This document shows positions 11,050-21,378 of a stretch of 64,000 nt of DNA, piece after piece (within the stretch, counting starts at the first letter, position 1; each line of letters begins with the position of its first letter). Both the position numbers and the translations under genes were made by a program. The DNA lies in NCBI RefSeq assembly GCF_002423035.1, contig NZ_DIUM01000066.1:1-64000 (forward strand), given 5' to 3'. The notes beneath the pieces were generated by a model. It was not told where the DNA came from. It worked only from the letters and a program-made list of their open reading frames with translations, and did not search any database. This DNA comes from Thiocapsa sp. UBA6158. Lineage in GTDB: Bacteria > Pseudomonadota > Gammaproteobacteria > Chromatiales > Chromatiaceae.

Positions 11050-11454
11050 TCAATCGCCCTGTTCTCCCTGTTCACCCTCCTCCCGGAGATCGTCGAGCAA
11101 GGTCAAGGGCTCGATCACCACGCCCGAACCGTCCGGCGCGGGAAAGACGGCAACCATCCGGCCGTCCTTCGCCATACCGGTCAACCAGCGGGTCATGAAG
11201 ACGTCGAGCGCCAGCGGCTCGGCACGACAATCGGCCCATTCCCGTGTCGCCAGCGCCGTGGCACATGCCGCATCGGGCCAGAAGGGAAAACACTCCCGCC
11301 CGTCATCGTCGGAGAAGGCGATAAAACCATCATCTCCCTTCAAGGTCCAGACCTGGCCCTGTTGTGTGACCCGTGCAAGAAACGCGATATAGCGCTCTTC
11401 ACCCGGCAGGTCGAAACTGCCCGAGAGATCCTCTGCGTTCGGTAATGCGTTCAT
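11050..11454 (-). CDS. DUF2750 family protein
   Basis: A 134-residue cytosolic protein with the family pattern GEERYIAFLARVTQQGQVWTL, then an ECFPFWPDAACA block, REWADC, and the C-terminal DGRMVAVFPAPDGSGVVIEP. The function is unknown. The ATG at 11454 (MNALPNAEDLSG) matches family length; its ribosome site is poor. It lies 25 bases downstream of the first GH57 gene on the same strand and may share its transcript. Confidence 0.85.
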   Translation of the reverse strand: MNALPNAEDLSGSFDLPGEERYIAFLARVTQQGQVWTLKGDDGFIAFSDDDGRECFPFWPDAACATALATREWADCRAEPLALDVFMTRWLTGMAKDGRMVAVFPAPDGSGVVIEPLTLLDDLREEGEQGEQGD

Positions 11455-11479
11455 TGCAAGGTCGTTTCCCAAAGTGTTG

Positions 11480-12946
11480 TCAGCCGAAATCCTGCTCGAG
11501 GATCGCATTGACCCGTCGGCAGATCTCGCGCCCGTAGTCGGTCCAAAGGCCCTGCCCCCAGTAGCGATAGCAGCTCGTTTGAGAGGCCATCAGATGGAAG
11601 AGCGCATTGCGATAGCGCGGGTCGTTGGTAGCGACGTCGGGGATCAGGACCTTTTGGTTGAAGTTGGCGCTCGCCTCCTCCATCGGGCCCAGCACGTCGT
11701 CGTAGCCCTTCACCCAGGACAGATCGGATGTCCAACTGCCGCCTTCCATGTGGAATCGGCCGTCTTCCTGCTTGAGTTCGGCGATCGCCTTTTCCAGCTT
11801 CTCCGGTCCGTCGCCCGGCTGGATGCGCGCCCAGATGCGATCGTGAAACAGGGGCTGGACCTCGGGCAGATCGGACTCCTTGATCCCGAGCGCGAACAGA
11901 TGCTCCAGATATTCGCTCCCGTTCATCATGGGCGTGTCGGTGTGGCTCGAGGCGGCGACGACCTCCATGAACTTGCCCGGGAACTCGTTCATCATGACGC
12001 CGCCGTTCTCGCCGTCGGCGATCTGGGTGACCAGCGGCGGGATCGACTGACCGGCGAGCGCGACGCGCTGCAGCCCTTGCGCCTCGTACCAGGGCTGCAT
12101 CTGGGCGACCAGCTTGGTGTCGGAGCCCTGCGTCTTGACGATGGCGATGATGCTCGCGGTCTCGCCGTGCGAGTTGGTGACGACCAGACGATGCGGGATG
12201 TGCGGCTGCTGCGGATTCCGCCCGGTGTCGACCTGCTGGACCGTGTGCTCCTGCACCAGGACCCATTGAAAACCGCAATCCAGGAGCGTCTTGACGAAGG
12301 CGTAAGCCACGTCGGGATGGTTCGGCAGGGCCATCTCCGAAGGCGAGAAGCCGCGCATCCGCTCCAACGCCTCCCATCCGAAGATGGCGGCGAAGTGATG
12401 CTGGAACGCCTTCACGTGCAGACGGAAATCCTGCACCGGCGTAGAGGGCGCGACCGCATGGCCCCAGGGCATGCCGAGCCACTCCACGGCCCAGTTGTAG
12501 TCCGGGTTGCAGGTCATGCCCTTGAGCGCATCGATCACATGATGCTCGCCCATCTTGCGCAGACCGTGCAGCAGGGTGCCCGAGTATTCGAGCATGCAGC
12601 GCGGCGACTTGCCCTCGTTGATCAACTGCGGGATGAACTCCCCCATCCGCTTGTAGCACCAGACGAAGGCCGGGGCGTTGTAATTGTCCCCGATGTGCTG
12701 GTTCTCCATCATGTATTGGAGGTTGCTGATCAGGGCGGCGCTGCGCAGATCCCCGCCGCCGGCCGGGATCAGGGGCTGATGCTGATGCAGCGCGATGGTG
12801 GTTGCCGAGCGGATGGAGCTGAAATCGATGCCGCCGCGATCGGCGAACAGAGTACGCGTGCGCGCTTCGGCAACGACGGCCTCCACCTCCGATTCATGGC
12901 CGCAGATATTCGGAAGGTCATCGACGTACTCGGGTAGCGGTTTCAC
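11480..12946 (-). CDS. Glycoside hydrolase family 57 protein (downstream copy)
   Basis: A 488-residue GH57 enzyme, of the alpha-amylase/branching-enzyme-like clan acting on alpha-glucans. Conserved blocks are LHQHQPL (first region), RGFSPSEMALPNHP with the nucleophile glutamate, and IADGENGGVMMNEF. The start is GTG at 12946 with AAGGAG six bases upstream. The longer open frame is not GH57 and overlaps the next gene. It has no signal peptide, so it is probably cytosolic and linked to glycogen metabolism. It lies 44 bases after the second GH57 gene, so the two form a tandem pair on one transcript. The exact substrate is not evident. Confidence 0.88.
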   Translation of the reverse strand: MKPLPEYVDDLPNICGHESEVEAVVAEARTRTLFADRGGIDFSSIRSATTIALHQHQPLIPAGGGDLRSAALISNLQYMMENQHIGDNYNAPAFVWCYKRMGEFIPQLINEGKSPRCMLEYSGTLLHGLRKMGEHHVIDALKGMTCNPDYNWAVEWLGMPWGHAVAPSTPVQDFRLHVKAFQHHFAAIFGWEALERMRGFSPSEMALPNHPDVAYAFVKTLLDCGFQWVLVQEHTVQQVDTGRNPQQPHIPHRLVVTNSHGETASIIAIVKTQGSDTKLVAQMQPWYEAQGLQRVALAGQSIPPLVTQIADGENGGVMMNEFPGKFMEVVAASSHTDTPMMNGSEYLEHLFALGIKESDLPEVQPLFHDRIWARIQPGDGPEKLEKAIAELKQEDGRFHMEGGSWTSDLSWVKGYDDVLGPMEEASANFNQKVLIPDVATNDPRYRNALFHLMASQTSCYRYWGQGLWTDYGREICRRVNAILEQDFG

Positions 12947-12990
12947 GCTGGACTCCTTGAGAAGTGTGGCTCCGGGGTTGCCGGAGAGGT

Positions 12991-14349
12991 TCAAGATGCT
13001 CTCGGTGCGGGTGTCTCGAATGCGGCCGGCGGATCGGGCGCATGGGTCGTCGGCGGGGCGTTCGCGGTCGCCTCGGTGCGGATGTCCATGACATCCGCAG
13101 CAGACGCGGGAGTTGTATCGGTCGCGGTCGCGGGTGCGGGCGCAGGTGCGGGTGTATCCGTGTCGGTCGGCTCCGGGCGGATCCCGACACGCTCGAGCGC
13201 GGCACGACTGGCCTCGAGATCGGCCTCGGCACGCGGCACCCAGGCCTCGCCCCAGTAAAGGTGGCAGCTCGTCTCGGCGCGCAGCAGACGCCACATCGCC
13301 TCCTCGATCGCCTCGGCCTCCGGGCCTTCGGAGACGCCTCGCTCGGTGGCGTACCAACGCGCGTCATGCACTAGACGGCTGGCCTTGGCGAAGGCGTCGA
13401 TCGCCTGTTTCTGGCGATCCGAGCCGGTCCATTGGGTGAAGTCGCGCCCGTGATGCCAGCCGGTGTTCCAGGCGCCGGTGCGCACGCGCACCTCGCCGTG
13501 AGCGCCGTAGTTATCCAGATAGCAGCTGATGAAGGTGGGTGCGATCGCGGCCTCGCCGGCGGCAACCCGCTCGAGCAAGGGCAGATAGAAGGCACTCCAG
13601 AAGTTGGCCCCTTCGGTCACGTTCCTGAACCAGCCGCCGTTCTCGCCGTCGGTACAGGTCGTCACCAGAGGCGTGAAGTCGCACCACTGAGTCCGCTCGG
13701 CAACCTCGGCGAGGAACCAATCCAACTCCATCCCGGATTCCTGCGCATCGGAGAGATCGCGATCGCGCACGATGACCGTGATCGCCTCGCCGCCGAACCG
13801 CGCAATGTGCGGTCGATAACGCAGCTCCTGCCAGCTCATGGGCGAGATCGGCTCGACATGTTCGCTGTCGACCATGACATAGCGATAGCCGAATGCGCGC
13901 AGCAGCGGGATCAGCTCCATCGAGAAGCCCATCTCGGGCGGCCAGAAGCCTTGGAAGCGCGGACGCCACAGCAGGTGATGTGCGATGCCGAGCCAGCGGC
14001 GCAGCTGCTCCTCGCGGTCGGCCTCGGGGATCAGCGGCAGTACCGGATGGTAGTAACCCGTCCCCAAGACCTCGAAGAGCTTCTCGTTCTGGAAGTGCCA
14101 CAAAAGAGACCCGCAATCCACGGTACCGTAGACACGCTTCTGGAACTCGGGATTCGACAGGGTCTCGAGCAGGGTACCGGATAGGGAGAGATGGACGCGA
14201 GCCAGGTCTTCGTGACCCCAGAGACTGCGCGGGATGCGATCCAGGGCGAAGAGGATCTCGTTGGCCTCCCAGCTCTGGTTGTCGAGGAGCTCCTCGAGAT
14301 TGCCGGCGGGCTGATGCAGGTTTAGAACAAGCGCATGCTGAGCGATCAC
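12991..14349 (-). CDS. Glycoside hydrolase family 57 protein with low-complexity tail
   Basis: A 452-residue GH57 enzyme. The N-terminus ALVLNLHQPAGNLEELL gives the first motif (one His less than the usual HxHxP), GFWPPEMGFSMELIPLL holds the nucleophile region, and CTDGENGGWFRN the acid/base-side motif. The last 70 residues, after ALERVGIRPEP, are a Thr/Pro/Ala-rich tail not needed for the fold. The start is GTG at 14349 (VIAQHALVLNLHQP), with GGGAG 9 bases before it. It is first of the tandem GH57 pair. The two proteins share motifs but have diverged, so they may act on different linkages. Confidence 0.86.
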   Translation of the reverse strand: MIAQHALVLNLHQPAGNLEELLDNQSWEANEILFALDRIPRSLWGHEDLARVHLSLSGTLLETLSNPEFQKRVYGTVDCGSLLWHFQNEKLFEVLGTGYYHPVLPLIPEADREEQLRRWLGIAHHLLWRPRFQGFWPPEMGFSMELIPLLRAFGYRYVMVDSEHVEPISPMSWQELRYRPHIARFGGEAITVIVRDRDLSDAQESGMELDWFLAEVAERTQWCDFTPLVTTCTDGENGGWFRNVTEGANFWSAFYLPLLERVAAGEAAIAPTFISCYLDNYGAHGEVRVRTGAWNTGWHHGRDFTQWTGSDRQKQAIDAFAKASRLVHDARWYATERGVSEGPEAEAIEEAMWRLLRAETSCHLYWGEAWVPRAEADLEASRAALERVGIRPEPTDTDTPAPAPAPATATDTTPASAADVMDIRTEATANAPPTTHAPDPPAAFETPAPRAS

Positions 14350-14549
14350 GGTACGACACTCCCGGATGGCATGAAGGCCGTTAGGATAACAGAGGCGCGA
14401 CCAACGCCCAAAAACCCGACACCTCCTGTCGATGCGCACTTGCGAGCGCGAAGCGGACGCACCATCTCGCTGGAGGGGTGGTGCGTTTCACCCTCCAATC
14501 GAGTACGCCGCGCTCCCCGTCGATCCAAGCCTTCGAGACCGGATATCGC

Positions 14550-14795
14550 ATGCCCAAGATTCTCATCGACCCCGAGTCGACGTCGCTGGATCACAGATTC
14601 GCGATCGTCAAGACAAAGCGAACCGACCGTGCCCGCTATCCGGAGGGGTGCGTCACGGTCGTCGCGGACGCGGACGCGGCACTCGCCGGGGCTGTCGCGG
14701 GAGCGGAGCGCGGGCTCCATCCGGCGATCGTCTACGGGCCGTCGAGCTCATCGGAGGGTCAGCGACTCTACTATCTGGTGCGTTGGCTCGCATGA
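14550..14795 (+). CDS. Small conserved-looking protein of unknown function
   Basis: An 81-residue soluble protein (MPKILIDPESTSLDHRFAIVK to LYYLVRWLA) that I do not recognise. It is rich in Val/Ala with a central CVTVVADADAALAGAVAGAERG stretch. Its TGA overlaps the ATG of the ABC ATPase in ATGA, so translation is coupled and it belongs to that operon. A longer start at 14478 exists but the ATG at 14550 is preferred because the protein-like pattern begins there. Confidence 0.6.
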   Translation: MPKILIDPESTSLDHRFAIVKTKRTDRARYPEGCVTVVADADAALAGAVAGAERGLHPAIVYGPSSSSEGQRLYYLVRWLA

Positions 14796-15526
14796 GTGCA
14801 CCGACCTTTGACCAGCCCTCCGCAGACGTCCCGGTGCTGCGCATCCGGGATCTGCACAAGTTCTATCGCGAGGGCGAAGGCACGACCGAGCACCGCGTCT
14901 TGGACGGGATCAACTTCGACGTGGGCCGAGGCGAGTGCGTCGCTCTGCTGGGGCGAAGCGGCTCGGGAAAATCGACCCTGCTCAACCTGCTTGCCGGCAT
15001 CGATCGGCCCGACCAAGGACAGGTCGAGGTCATGGGGCATCGCCTCTCGACGCTCGGCGAGCCCGGCCTGACGCTCCTGCGACGGCGCCAAGTCGGATTC
15101 ATCTATCAGTTCTTCAATCTGATCCCGACCCTGACGGTCGCCGAGAATCTCGCCTTGCCGCTCGAGCTGAACGCCACCTCGCTCGCACGCGGCATGCCGC
15201 GGGTCGCCGAGATGTTGGAGCGTCTCGGACTCGGCGCTCGCGCCCGGGCCTTCCCGGATCAGCTCTCGGGCGGGGAGCAGCAGCGCGTCGCCATCGGTCG
15301 CGCGCTCATCCACTCCCCCGCCTTGGTGTTGGCCGACGAGCCGACCGGCAACCTGGATGTGGAGACCGGCGAGCAGATCCTCGCGCTGCTGGCCGAGCTG
15401 TTTGCGGATCGGCGTCGTACGCTGATCCTGGTGACGCACAGCCTCGCGGTCTCGCGCATCGCCGACCGCGTGCTCACGCTCGACAAGGGCCAGCTGGTCG
15501 ACTCGGCTCGGGATCTCGCCTGGTGA
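14792..15526 (+). CDS. ABC transporter ATPase, LolD/YbbA type
   Basis: A 244-residue MacB/LolD-family ATPase with [19 protein letters not shown] (Walker A), [35 protein letters not shown] (signature), [13 protein letters not shown] (Walker B) and VTHS. This type powers extraction or mechanotransmission by FtsX-like permeases. It overlaps the permease start (GTGA at 15523) and is coupled to the small gene before it. No periplasmic partner is encoded nearby, which fits the YbbA/YbbP arrangement better than MacAB or LolCDE. Confidence 0.92.
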   Translation: MSAPTFDQPSADVPVLRIRDLHKFYREGEGTTEHRVLDGINFDVGRGECVALLGRSGSGKSTLLNLLAGIDRPDQGQVEVMGHRLSTLGEPGLTLLRRRQVGFIYQFFNLIPTLTVAENLALPLELNATSLARGMPRVAEMLERLGLGARARAFPDQLSGGEQQRVAIGRALIHSPALVLADEPTGNLDVETGEQILALLAELFADRRRTLILVTHSLAVSRIADRVLTLDKGQLVDSARDLAW

Positions 15527-18045
15527 TTCCGGTCCTCGTCCGCGCCAGCCTGCGCTATCTGGCCCGCCACCGCTGGCAGTCCGGTCTTTCGATCCTCGGC
15601 ATCGCGCTCGGCGTGGCGGTCGTCATCGCCGTGGACATCGCCAACGAGAGCGCACGGCGGGCCTTCGACCTCTCGATCGAGCGCGTCGCCGGTCGAGCGA
15701 CCCACCGCATCGAGTCGGCCTCCGGCGGCATCCCGGATGCGGTCTATGCCGATCTGCGCCGCCGCGGCGGGCTCGCAGCCGCCGATGCCACGCCGGTCAT
15801 CGAGGCCCCGATTCGGATCGGCGAGGCGACCTTCACACTGATCGGGCTCGATCTGCTGGCCTTCTCCTCCATACGCGGCACCGGATTGACGGTGGAAGGC
15901 ACGTCGCTGATCCGTCTGCTGACGCAGCCCGACACCCTGCTCCTGAGCGCAGCCGACGCGCAGCGTCTCGGCGTCGCGCCGGGCGATGCCTTGCCGTTGC
16001 GGATCGGGACCCGCGCCATCTCGGCCGAGCTGGTTGGTATCCTCGCCTCGGATCAGGCGGGGGGCTTCGAGGGTCTGGCGATCGCGGACATCGCAACCGC
16101 GCAGGAGATCGCCGGGCGGATCGGCTCGATCGACCGGATCGATCTGGTCCTCACGCCCGAGGACGCGCCCGTTCTGGCCGAAAGGCTTCCACCCGGACTG
16201 CGGCTGGTCGAGTCTGCGCAACGCAGCGAGACCCTGCGCCAGATGACACGGGCCTTCCATACCAATCTGACCGCCATGAGCCTGCTCGCCATGCTGGTCG
16301 GCGGATTCATCATCTACAACACCATGACCTTCGCGGTGCTGCAACGGCGCAGCCTGCTCGGATCATTGAGGACACTCGGCTGCACGCGTGCGCAGCTCTT
16401 TGTGTTGGTCCTGTCGGAGGCATTGGTCTTCGCGCTGGCCGGCGCACTCCTCGGGCTGGGCTTGGGCATCCTGACCGGCTGGGGATTGGTGCAACTGGTC
16501 ACGCGCACCATCAACGACATCTATTTCACGCTGACCGTACGCGAGCTCTTCGTCACGCCGCTCTCGCTCGTGAAGGGCGTCGCCGCCGGACTGCTGATTA
16601 CCCTGGTCGCCGCACTCGGCCCGGCGATCGAGGCCGCGCGGGCTCAGCCGCGCGACATGCTGCGTGCCAACAGCCTGGAGCGTCGCGGACAGCGCTGGGT
16701 GCTCTGGCTGGGTGTATTCGGTCTGGCCCTGATGATTACCGGATGGGGTGCGGCCCAGATCCCGAGTCGCTCGCTCGGTCTCGGCTTCCTGGCCATCCTG
16801 ATCCTGATTCTCGGCTTCAGCCTCTGTGTCCCCGCACTGCTCCGCGCGATCGCACTCGGCTTGACGCGCATTGTCGGACCGATCGGCGGAGTCCCGGCCG
16901 TGCTCGCGGCGCGCGGAGTGGCCGCATCCATCACACGGACCGGCATCGCCGCGGCGGCCCTGACCGTCGCCATCTCCTCGACCCTCGGGGTCGGCGTCAT
17001 GATCGACAGCTTTCGCAGCAGTCTGGTCGTTTGGCTCGACACGACGCTGCAAAGCGACATCTATGTCTCGGCGCCCTCGGAGACGGGGAATCGCGCGGAC
17101 GGCGTCCTGCCGTCCGGTCTTGCACAGCGGCTGGCCAGCCTTCCTGGCATCGCCGAGATCAGCATGGGGCGCAGCGTGCGTGTCGAGACGGACACCGGCT
17201 CGGTGCTCCTGCTCGGGCTGACCTCCTCCTCGGTCAGCCCGAGCGGTTTCAGCTTCGAGGGCGGAGCAGCCGCGGATCTCTGGACGCGTTTCGAGACCGG
17301 CGAGCTGATCCTCGCCTCCGAGCCCTACGCCTATCACCACGACGTCGGTGTCGGAGACCGGGTTGTCCTCTTCACCGCCCGGGGCCGGCAGTCCTTCGAG
17401 ATCGGCGGGATCTTTCGCGACTACGGCTCGGATGCAGGGATGCTGGTCATGTCGGGTGCCCGTTACGCCGCGCTTTGGGGCGATGATGCCGTCTCCTCAA
17501 TCGGCATCATGGTGCGCGACGACACCGATCGCGCCGAGGTCTTCGAACGGGTCCGCGACCTGACGGAGGCGCTCGATGCCCCGGTCCTCGTCGCCTTGAA
17601 CGATGAGATCCGCGAGCAATCACTCGAGATCTTCGACCGCACATTCGCCATCACCCATGTCCTGCGTCTGCTGGCGATCGGTGTCGCCTTCATCGGCGTG
17701 CTGAGCGCCCTGATGGCGCTCGAGCTGGAGCGGCGTCGCGACTACGCCGTGATGCGCGCGACCGGCATGACCCGGCGCGAGCTGACCCTGTTGATCTTGA
17801 CCCAAACCTCGATCTTGGGCCTCGCGGCCGGCCTGCTGGCGATCCCGCTCGGACTGGTCATGGCAGACCTCCTCATCGGTGTCGTGAATCTGCGATCCTT
17901 TGGCTGGACCATGGAGATGCGCATCCCGCCCCTGACCCTGATTCAGGGTGTGGTGCTCGCTTGGAGCGCCGCCTTGCTCGCAGGCCTCTACCCGGCTTAT
18001 CGCTCTGCCAACACGGACCCGGCGCGGGCGTTGCGGTCGGAATAA
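15523..18045 (+). CDS. FtsX-like ABC permease, YbbP type
   Basis: An 840-residue inner-membrane permease starting from a GTG that overlaps the ATPase stop. It has an N-terminal membrane segment ([20 protein letters not shown]), a large periplasmic domain, an FtsX core ([24 protein letters not shown] and following helices), a central pair of helices, a second periplasmic domain and a second FtsX core ([21 protein letters not shown] onward). Two FtsX modules in about 800 residues is the YbbP layout, for which the exported substrate is unknown. With the ATPase at 14792 it forms a complete two-component exporter. Confidence 0.9.
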   Translation: MIPVLVRASLRYLARHRWQSGLSILGIALGVAVVIAVDIANESARRAFDLSIERVAGRATHRIESASGGIPDAVYADLRRRGGLAAADATPVIEAPIRIGEATFTLIGLDLLAFSSIRGTGLTVEGTSLIRLLTQPDTLLLSAADAQRLGVAPGDALPLRIGTRAISAELVGILASDQAGGFEGLAIADIATAQEIAGRIGSIDRIDLVLTPEDAPVLAERLPPGLRLVESAQRSETLRQMTRAFHTNLTAMSLLAMLVGGFIIYNTMTFAVLQRRSLLGSLRTLGCTRAQLFVLVLSEALVFALAGALLGLGLGILTGWGLVQLVTRTINDIYFTLTVRELFVTPLSLVKGVAAGLLITLVAALGPAIEAARAQPRDMLRANSLERRGQRWVLWLGVFGLALMITGWGAAQIPSRSLGLGFLAILILILGFSLCVPALLRAIALGLTRIVGPIGGVPAVLAARGVAASITRTGIAAAALTVAISSTLGVGVMIDSFRSSLVVWLDTTLQSDIYVSAPSETGNRADGVLPSGLAQRLASLPGIAEISMGRSVRVETDTGSVLLLGLTSSSVSPSGFSFEGGAAADLWTRFETGELILASEPYAYHHDVGVGDRVVLFTARGRQSFEIGGIFRDYGSDAGMLVMSGARYAALWGDDAVSSIGIMVRDDTDRAEVFERVRDLTEALDAPVLVALNDEIREQSLEIFDRTFAITHVLRLLAIGVAFIGVLSALMALELERRRDYAVMRATGMTRRELTLLILTQTSILGLAAGLLAIPLGLVMADLLIGVVNLRSFGWTMEMRIPPLTLIQGVVLAWSAALLAGLYPAYRSANTDPARALRSE

Positions 18046-18213
18046 GAGGGTTGAAATCCAAGCGTCCGTTCTTGCCACGAAAGCGAGAATCCCGTGTATC
18101 CTTATCGGCGATGAGAGAAAGAACCGCCGGTCTTGAATGAAGACGTTGAATGACCGACGGGGTCTCAGTAAAAACCCCGAAGAGACCACACCGGAATCCA
18201 AGAGGCGAGCGAC

Positions 18214-18789
18214 ATGGCCGACGACAAAACCATCGTAACCAAGAAGACGGCGCCCAAGGCAGCCGCAGACACCAAGAACACAGCCATCAAGAAGACCGCA
18301 GCGAAAAAGACGGTCCCGAATTCGGCCGCCGTCGCAAGCGCCGGGCTCAAGGCTCCACAGAGCAAAGCTGCACCAACCAAGGCGACTCCCGAGAAGGCCC
18401 CCGCCAAACCGACCGCCATCGCGACGAAACCAGCCCCGGAAAAGCCAGCTCCATTGAAGCCGGTCGAGACGAAGAAGACCGCACCCGCATCCGCCAAGAC
18501 CTCGACGTCGGCCACAAGCGCAAAAAAAACACTTGCCAAGAAAGCAGCCGCAAAACCCGCGGCCGCGGCGACGCGATCCGCCCCGAGTGCACTCGCAGGC
18601 AAATCGATCAGCCTCAAATCACTCGCCAATGTCTCGGACGAGGAGCGACGACACATGATTGACGAAGCGGCCTATTACCGCGCCGAGAAGCGCCGCTTCG
18701 AGCCCGGACACGAGATCGAGGATTGGGCCGAAGCTGAACGCGAAATCGACGAGCTGCTCGCCAATGCCAAGCGGATCTCCGGACGCTGA
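18214..18789 (+). CDS. Lys/Ala-rich histone-like protein with C-terminal DUF2934
   Basis: A 191-residue protein. Residues 1-130 are low-complexity Lys/Ala/Pro/Thr (TKKTAPKAAADTKNTAIKKT and similar), resembling histone H1-like DNA-binding tails. Residues 140-190 are a DUF2934 domain: ERRHMIDEAAYYRAEKRRFEPGHEIEDWAEAEREIDELL. This combination is seen in other proteobacteria, and a nucleoid role is inferred only. It is preceded by 168 bases after the ABC permease and appears to be a separate unit. Confidence 0.85.
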   Translation: MADDKTIVTKKTAPKAAADTKNTAIKKTAAKKTVPNSAAVASAGLKAPQSKAAPTKATPEKAPAKPTAIATKPAPEKPAPLKPVETKKTAPASAKTSTSATSAKKTLAKKAAAKPAAAATRSAPSALAGKSISLKSLANVSDEERRHMIDEAAYYRAEKRRFEPGHEIEDWAEAEREIDELLANAKRISGR

Positions 18790-18912
18790 CCCCGAACGAT
18801 GTGCCGAACGGAGCCGGTTCAGCGTGTTCGCGAAACACCGCTCGATACCTGTCAGCTCGCCGAGAAGCCAAACCGGCCGGCCCAACCGACCGGAAACCCA
18901 AGCAAAAAATCG

Positions 18913-18943
18913 AGGATGGGTAGAGCGCAGCGAAACCCATCCT
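18913..18943. repeat. Palindromic GATGGGT...ACCCATC intergenic repeat
   Basis: Perfect 9-base arms AGGATGGGT / ACCCATCCT around AGAGCGCAGCGAA. The same family is found at 59439-59469, and a half-like copy (GCAGCGCAACCCATCCTCGCG) follows in the same gap. It is the common gammaproteobacterial AGCGNAGCGAAACCCATC intergenic repeat. Apart from these, 18790-19347 (558 bases) shows no gene. Confidence 0.6.
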
Positions 18944-19347
18944 CCCACACTTAAAGCTTCAAGCCGCAGCGCCGAGATCGCAGCGCAACCCATCCTCGCG
19001 CACCCAACACCAAAACCAGACCCGTTCAGCGCAGCATAGTCTGCACCCCGACCAAGGCCCAGCGTCGCGCCAATAACGCCGACAGCACGCTGCGAGTCAA
19101 GCCCGGCTCCAACGCCACCAGCGCGATCAAGACGCTCGGCAGACCGATCGAAGAGCGTCGCCCGACTAGCGTCACGCCGAATCGCTCGGCCGTGCAGTCC
19201 CCAAAAGCCCGTCAACCTTCCGGAAAGACGGAAAGACCCGGATCTGGCCAGAGATAAGGCCTTGTATTACACTTTCATGTCAACTTCATGACGCTTTTGT
19301 CTGCGTCCTTGATGCTCCGTCGACCACAGGGGAAGAGGGATCTTGGC

Positions 19348-21252
19348 ATGACTCGAATCGCGATGAACCAGCTCCGTCTTTCAACTCCGTTTTCGAGCGG
19401 GCTCCGCCGGCTTATCGGCTGGATCGGCGCGATGTTTTTCGTCGCGGCCTGGTATCTGGTTGCGCAGGCGCTCATGGATCTCCTGTTCGAGGTCAGACCA
19501 GGACCCGAGGCCTTTCGAGCTGACCTGATCGCGCACCTCTTGATCGGCACCCTGCTTTACGGTATGTCGAGCAGCCTCGCACGCTTTGCACTCGCAACGG
19601 CGGCCCTGTTCACCGCGCTGACGCTCGGCAATGCGCTCAAGATGTCGGTCCTGGGCGGCCCCTTGATGCCGGACGACTTCGTTGCCGCCAAGAACATGTT
19701 TCTACTGCTCGACGGATGGCGACTCGTAGGTGCTGCACTCATGGTGGCCGTCCCGGCGATCCTGCTCTGGTGGATGATCGCCTGGCGTCGGGCTTGGTCC
19801 TGGCTCAATCTAGGCGTCGTCACGCTCGCCGTCGCACTGCTCGTCGCCTTCCCCGAGCCGGCAAGCCTTCAGCTTGACAAGCAGTTCGGCAACTCGGTGT
19901 GGAACCAAAGGGGCAACTTCGAGTCTCGAGGTCTCCCGTTGCAGCTCCTGCAGGAGGGCGTGCGCAGCCGCGCCCGGCACGAACCCGCGCCGACGGCCGG
20001 TGAGGTCGAATCAGCGCTTTCACGACTCGGCGCCACGGCTCCAAGCGACCTGATCAAGACCGCAAGTCCGGCGGGCCCAAGCCGTAATCTCCATATGATC
20101 GTGCTGGAGTCCTTCTGGGATCCGATGCTGCTGAGCGCGTCCGAGCTCTCGGCGGATCCCCTCGATCCGGCCTTCCGTGCGCTTTGGGCCGCCTCCGGAC
20201 ACGCCAATGCCCTCGCACCTGTCTTCGGCGGCTACACCGCAAACACCGAGTTCGAGATCCTCTGCGGCTTCCCGGTCGAGCGCGACAACGTCTTCTTCGA
20301 GGGCGGACTGCGCAACAAAGCACCCTGTCTGCCGCGCCATTTGGCGAGCGCCGGCTATCGGTCCTTCGCATCGCACCCCAACGCTGCGTCCTTTTGGAAC
20401 CGCGTCAACGCCTATCGTCGCATCGGATTCGACACCTACTGGTCCGACGGCGATTTCGAGCTCGACGACATGAATCGCTCGTTCCTGAGCGATGCATCGC
20501 TTTATCGGCAGGTCCTCGACCGGCTCGGACCACAGCTGCAGGGACCCGCGCCCGTCTTCAACTACGTCTTGACCTACTTCGGGCATCTTCCCTACTCGCT
20601 CAACGCGCAACGCCCGAACCTCATCAGCGCCGCCGAGGGGCACGAGACGGTCGAGGCTTACGCCAATACCATGTACTACAAGTCGCGCGAGCTGATGGAC
20701 TTCCTGCGCGAGCTGCGGCAGCGCGACCCGGACGGGCTGATCGTCCTCTTCGGCGACCATCTCCCGGCGCTCGGCAACCAGTTCGGCGGCTTCAGGGAAT
20801 CCGGCCTCCTGGCTTCGAGCCGCGCCGAATTCACCGACGAGATGTTCCGCACCCTGGTCGCAACCCCCTTGATCCTGATCGACGGAAGCCGCGGCGTCCT
20901 CGAGACCGGCGACCTGCCCTTCTACCAGCTCCCGGGGCTACTGCTTCGGCTTTTGGGCGACACGCGCCACTCGATGATGGCCTTGACCGCCCCCGAGCCC
21001 GGCGCCCCGGCGATCCGCCCGCTGCCCGGCCTACACGTCATCGACGACGGCGACACGGTGACCACCTGCCGCGATCCTGCAGACCAACCCGCCGCCTGCG
21101 CGGCATCCACCTCCTGGCTCGCGGCACTTCGCGTCATCGGCCGCGACATCTTCGGCGGTGCCCAACACGCCTTGCGCCGTCTGGAGCCCGCCCCCGGTTT
21201 CAGGGCCGCCGCCACCGCGTTGCCGCCGGATGAGGTGAAACACAGACTCTGA
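19348..21252 (+). CDS. LTA synthase/MdoB-like sulfatase-fold membrane protein
   Basis: A 634-residue protein with about five N-terminal membrane segments (to about residue 170) and a periplasmic sulfatase-fold domain. The catalytic region GGYTANTEFEILCGFPVE carries the nucleophile threonine; LHMIVLESFWDP and VLFGDHLPALG supply metal ligands. The family transfers phosphoglycerol or phosphoethanolamine groups to envelope glycans; the substrate is not determined. The ATG at 19348 is preferred over 19288 because GAGGGA lies 8 bases before it. It is monocistronic by spacing. Confidence 0.85.
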   Translation: MTRIAMNQLRLSTPFSSGLRRLIGWIGAMFFVAAWYLVAQALMDLLFEVRPGPEAFRADLIAHLLIGTLLYGMSSSLARFALATAALFTALTLGNALKMSVLGGPLMPDDFVAAKNMFLLLDGWRLVGAALMVAVPAILLWWMIAWRRAWSWLNLGVVTLAVALLVAFPEPASLQLDKQFGNSVWNQRGNFESRGLPLQLLQEGVRSRARHEPAPTAGEVESALSRLGATAPSDLIKTASPAGPSRNLHMIVLESFWDPMLLSASELSADPLDPAFRALWAASGHANALAPVFGGYTANTEFEILCGFPVERDNVFFEGGLRNKAPCLPRHLASAGYRSFASHPNAASFWNRVNAYRRIGFDTYWSDGDFELDDMNRSFLSDASLYRQVLDRLGPQLQGPAPVFNYVLTYFGHLPYSLNAQRPNLISAAEGHETVEAYANTMYYKSRELMDFLRELRQRDPDGLIVLFGDHLPALGNQFGGFRESGLLASSRAEFTDEMFRTLVATPLILIDGSRGVLETGDLPFYQLPGLLLRLLGDTRHSMMALTAPEPGAPAIRPLPGLHVIDDGDTVTTCRDPADQPAACAASTSWLAALRVIGRDIFGGAQHALRRLEPAPGFRAAATALPPDEVKHRL

Positions 21253-21378
21253 TGCCACCGCGCCGGACGGCACCCCCACACGCGCAAACCTCGTTAGAAT
21301 AACCGTCGCCGACCCCATATCCCGTCCTGCCTCGGCAGCAGGCGGGCGGGCATCCTTGCAGATATCGGAGTTGTCGAC

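Noticed and set aside
14432..14791. Upstream extension of the ABC ATPase frame
   Set aside because: The extension overlaps the small gene at 14550 in another frame; the ATGA-coupled start at 14792 is the domain start.
18619..19215. 198-codon minus-strand frame overlapping the DUF2934 gene
   Set aside because: It has no protein-like pattern and runs through intergenic repeats.
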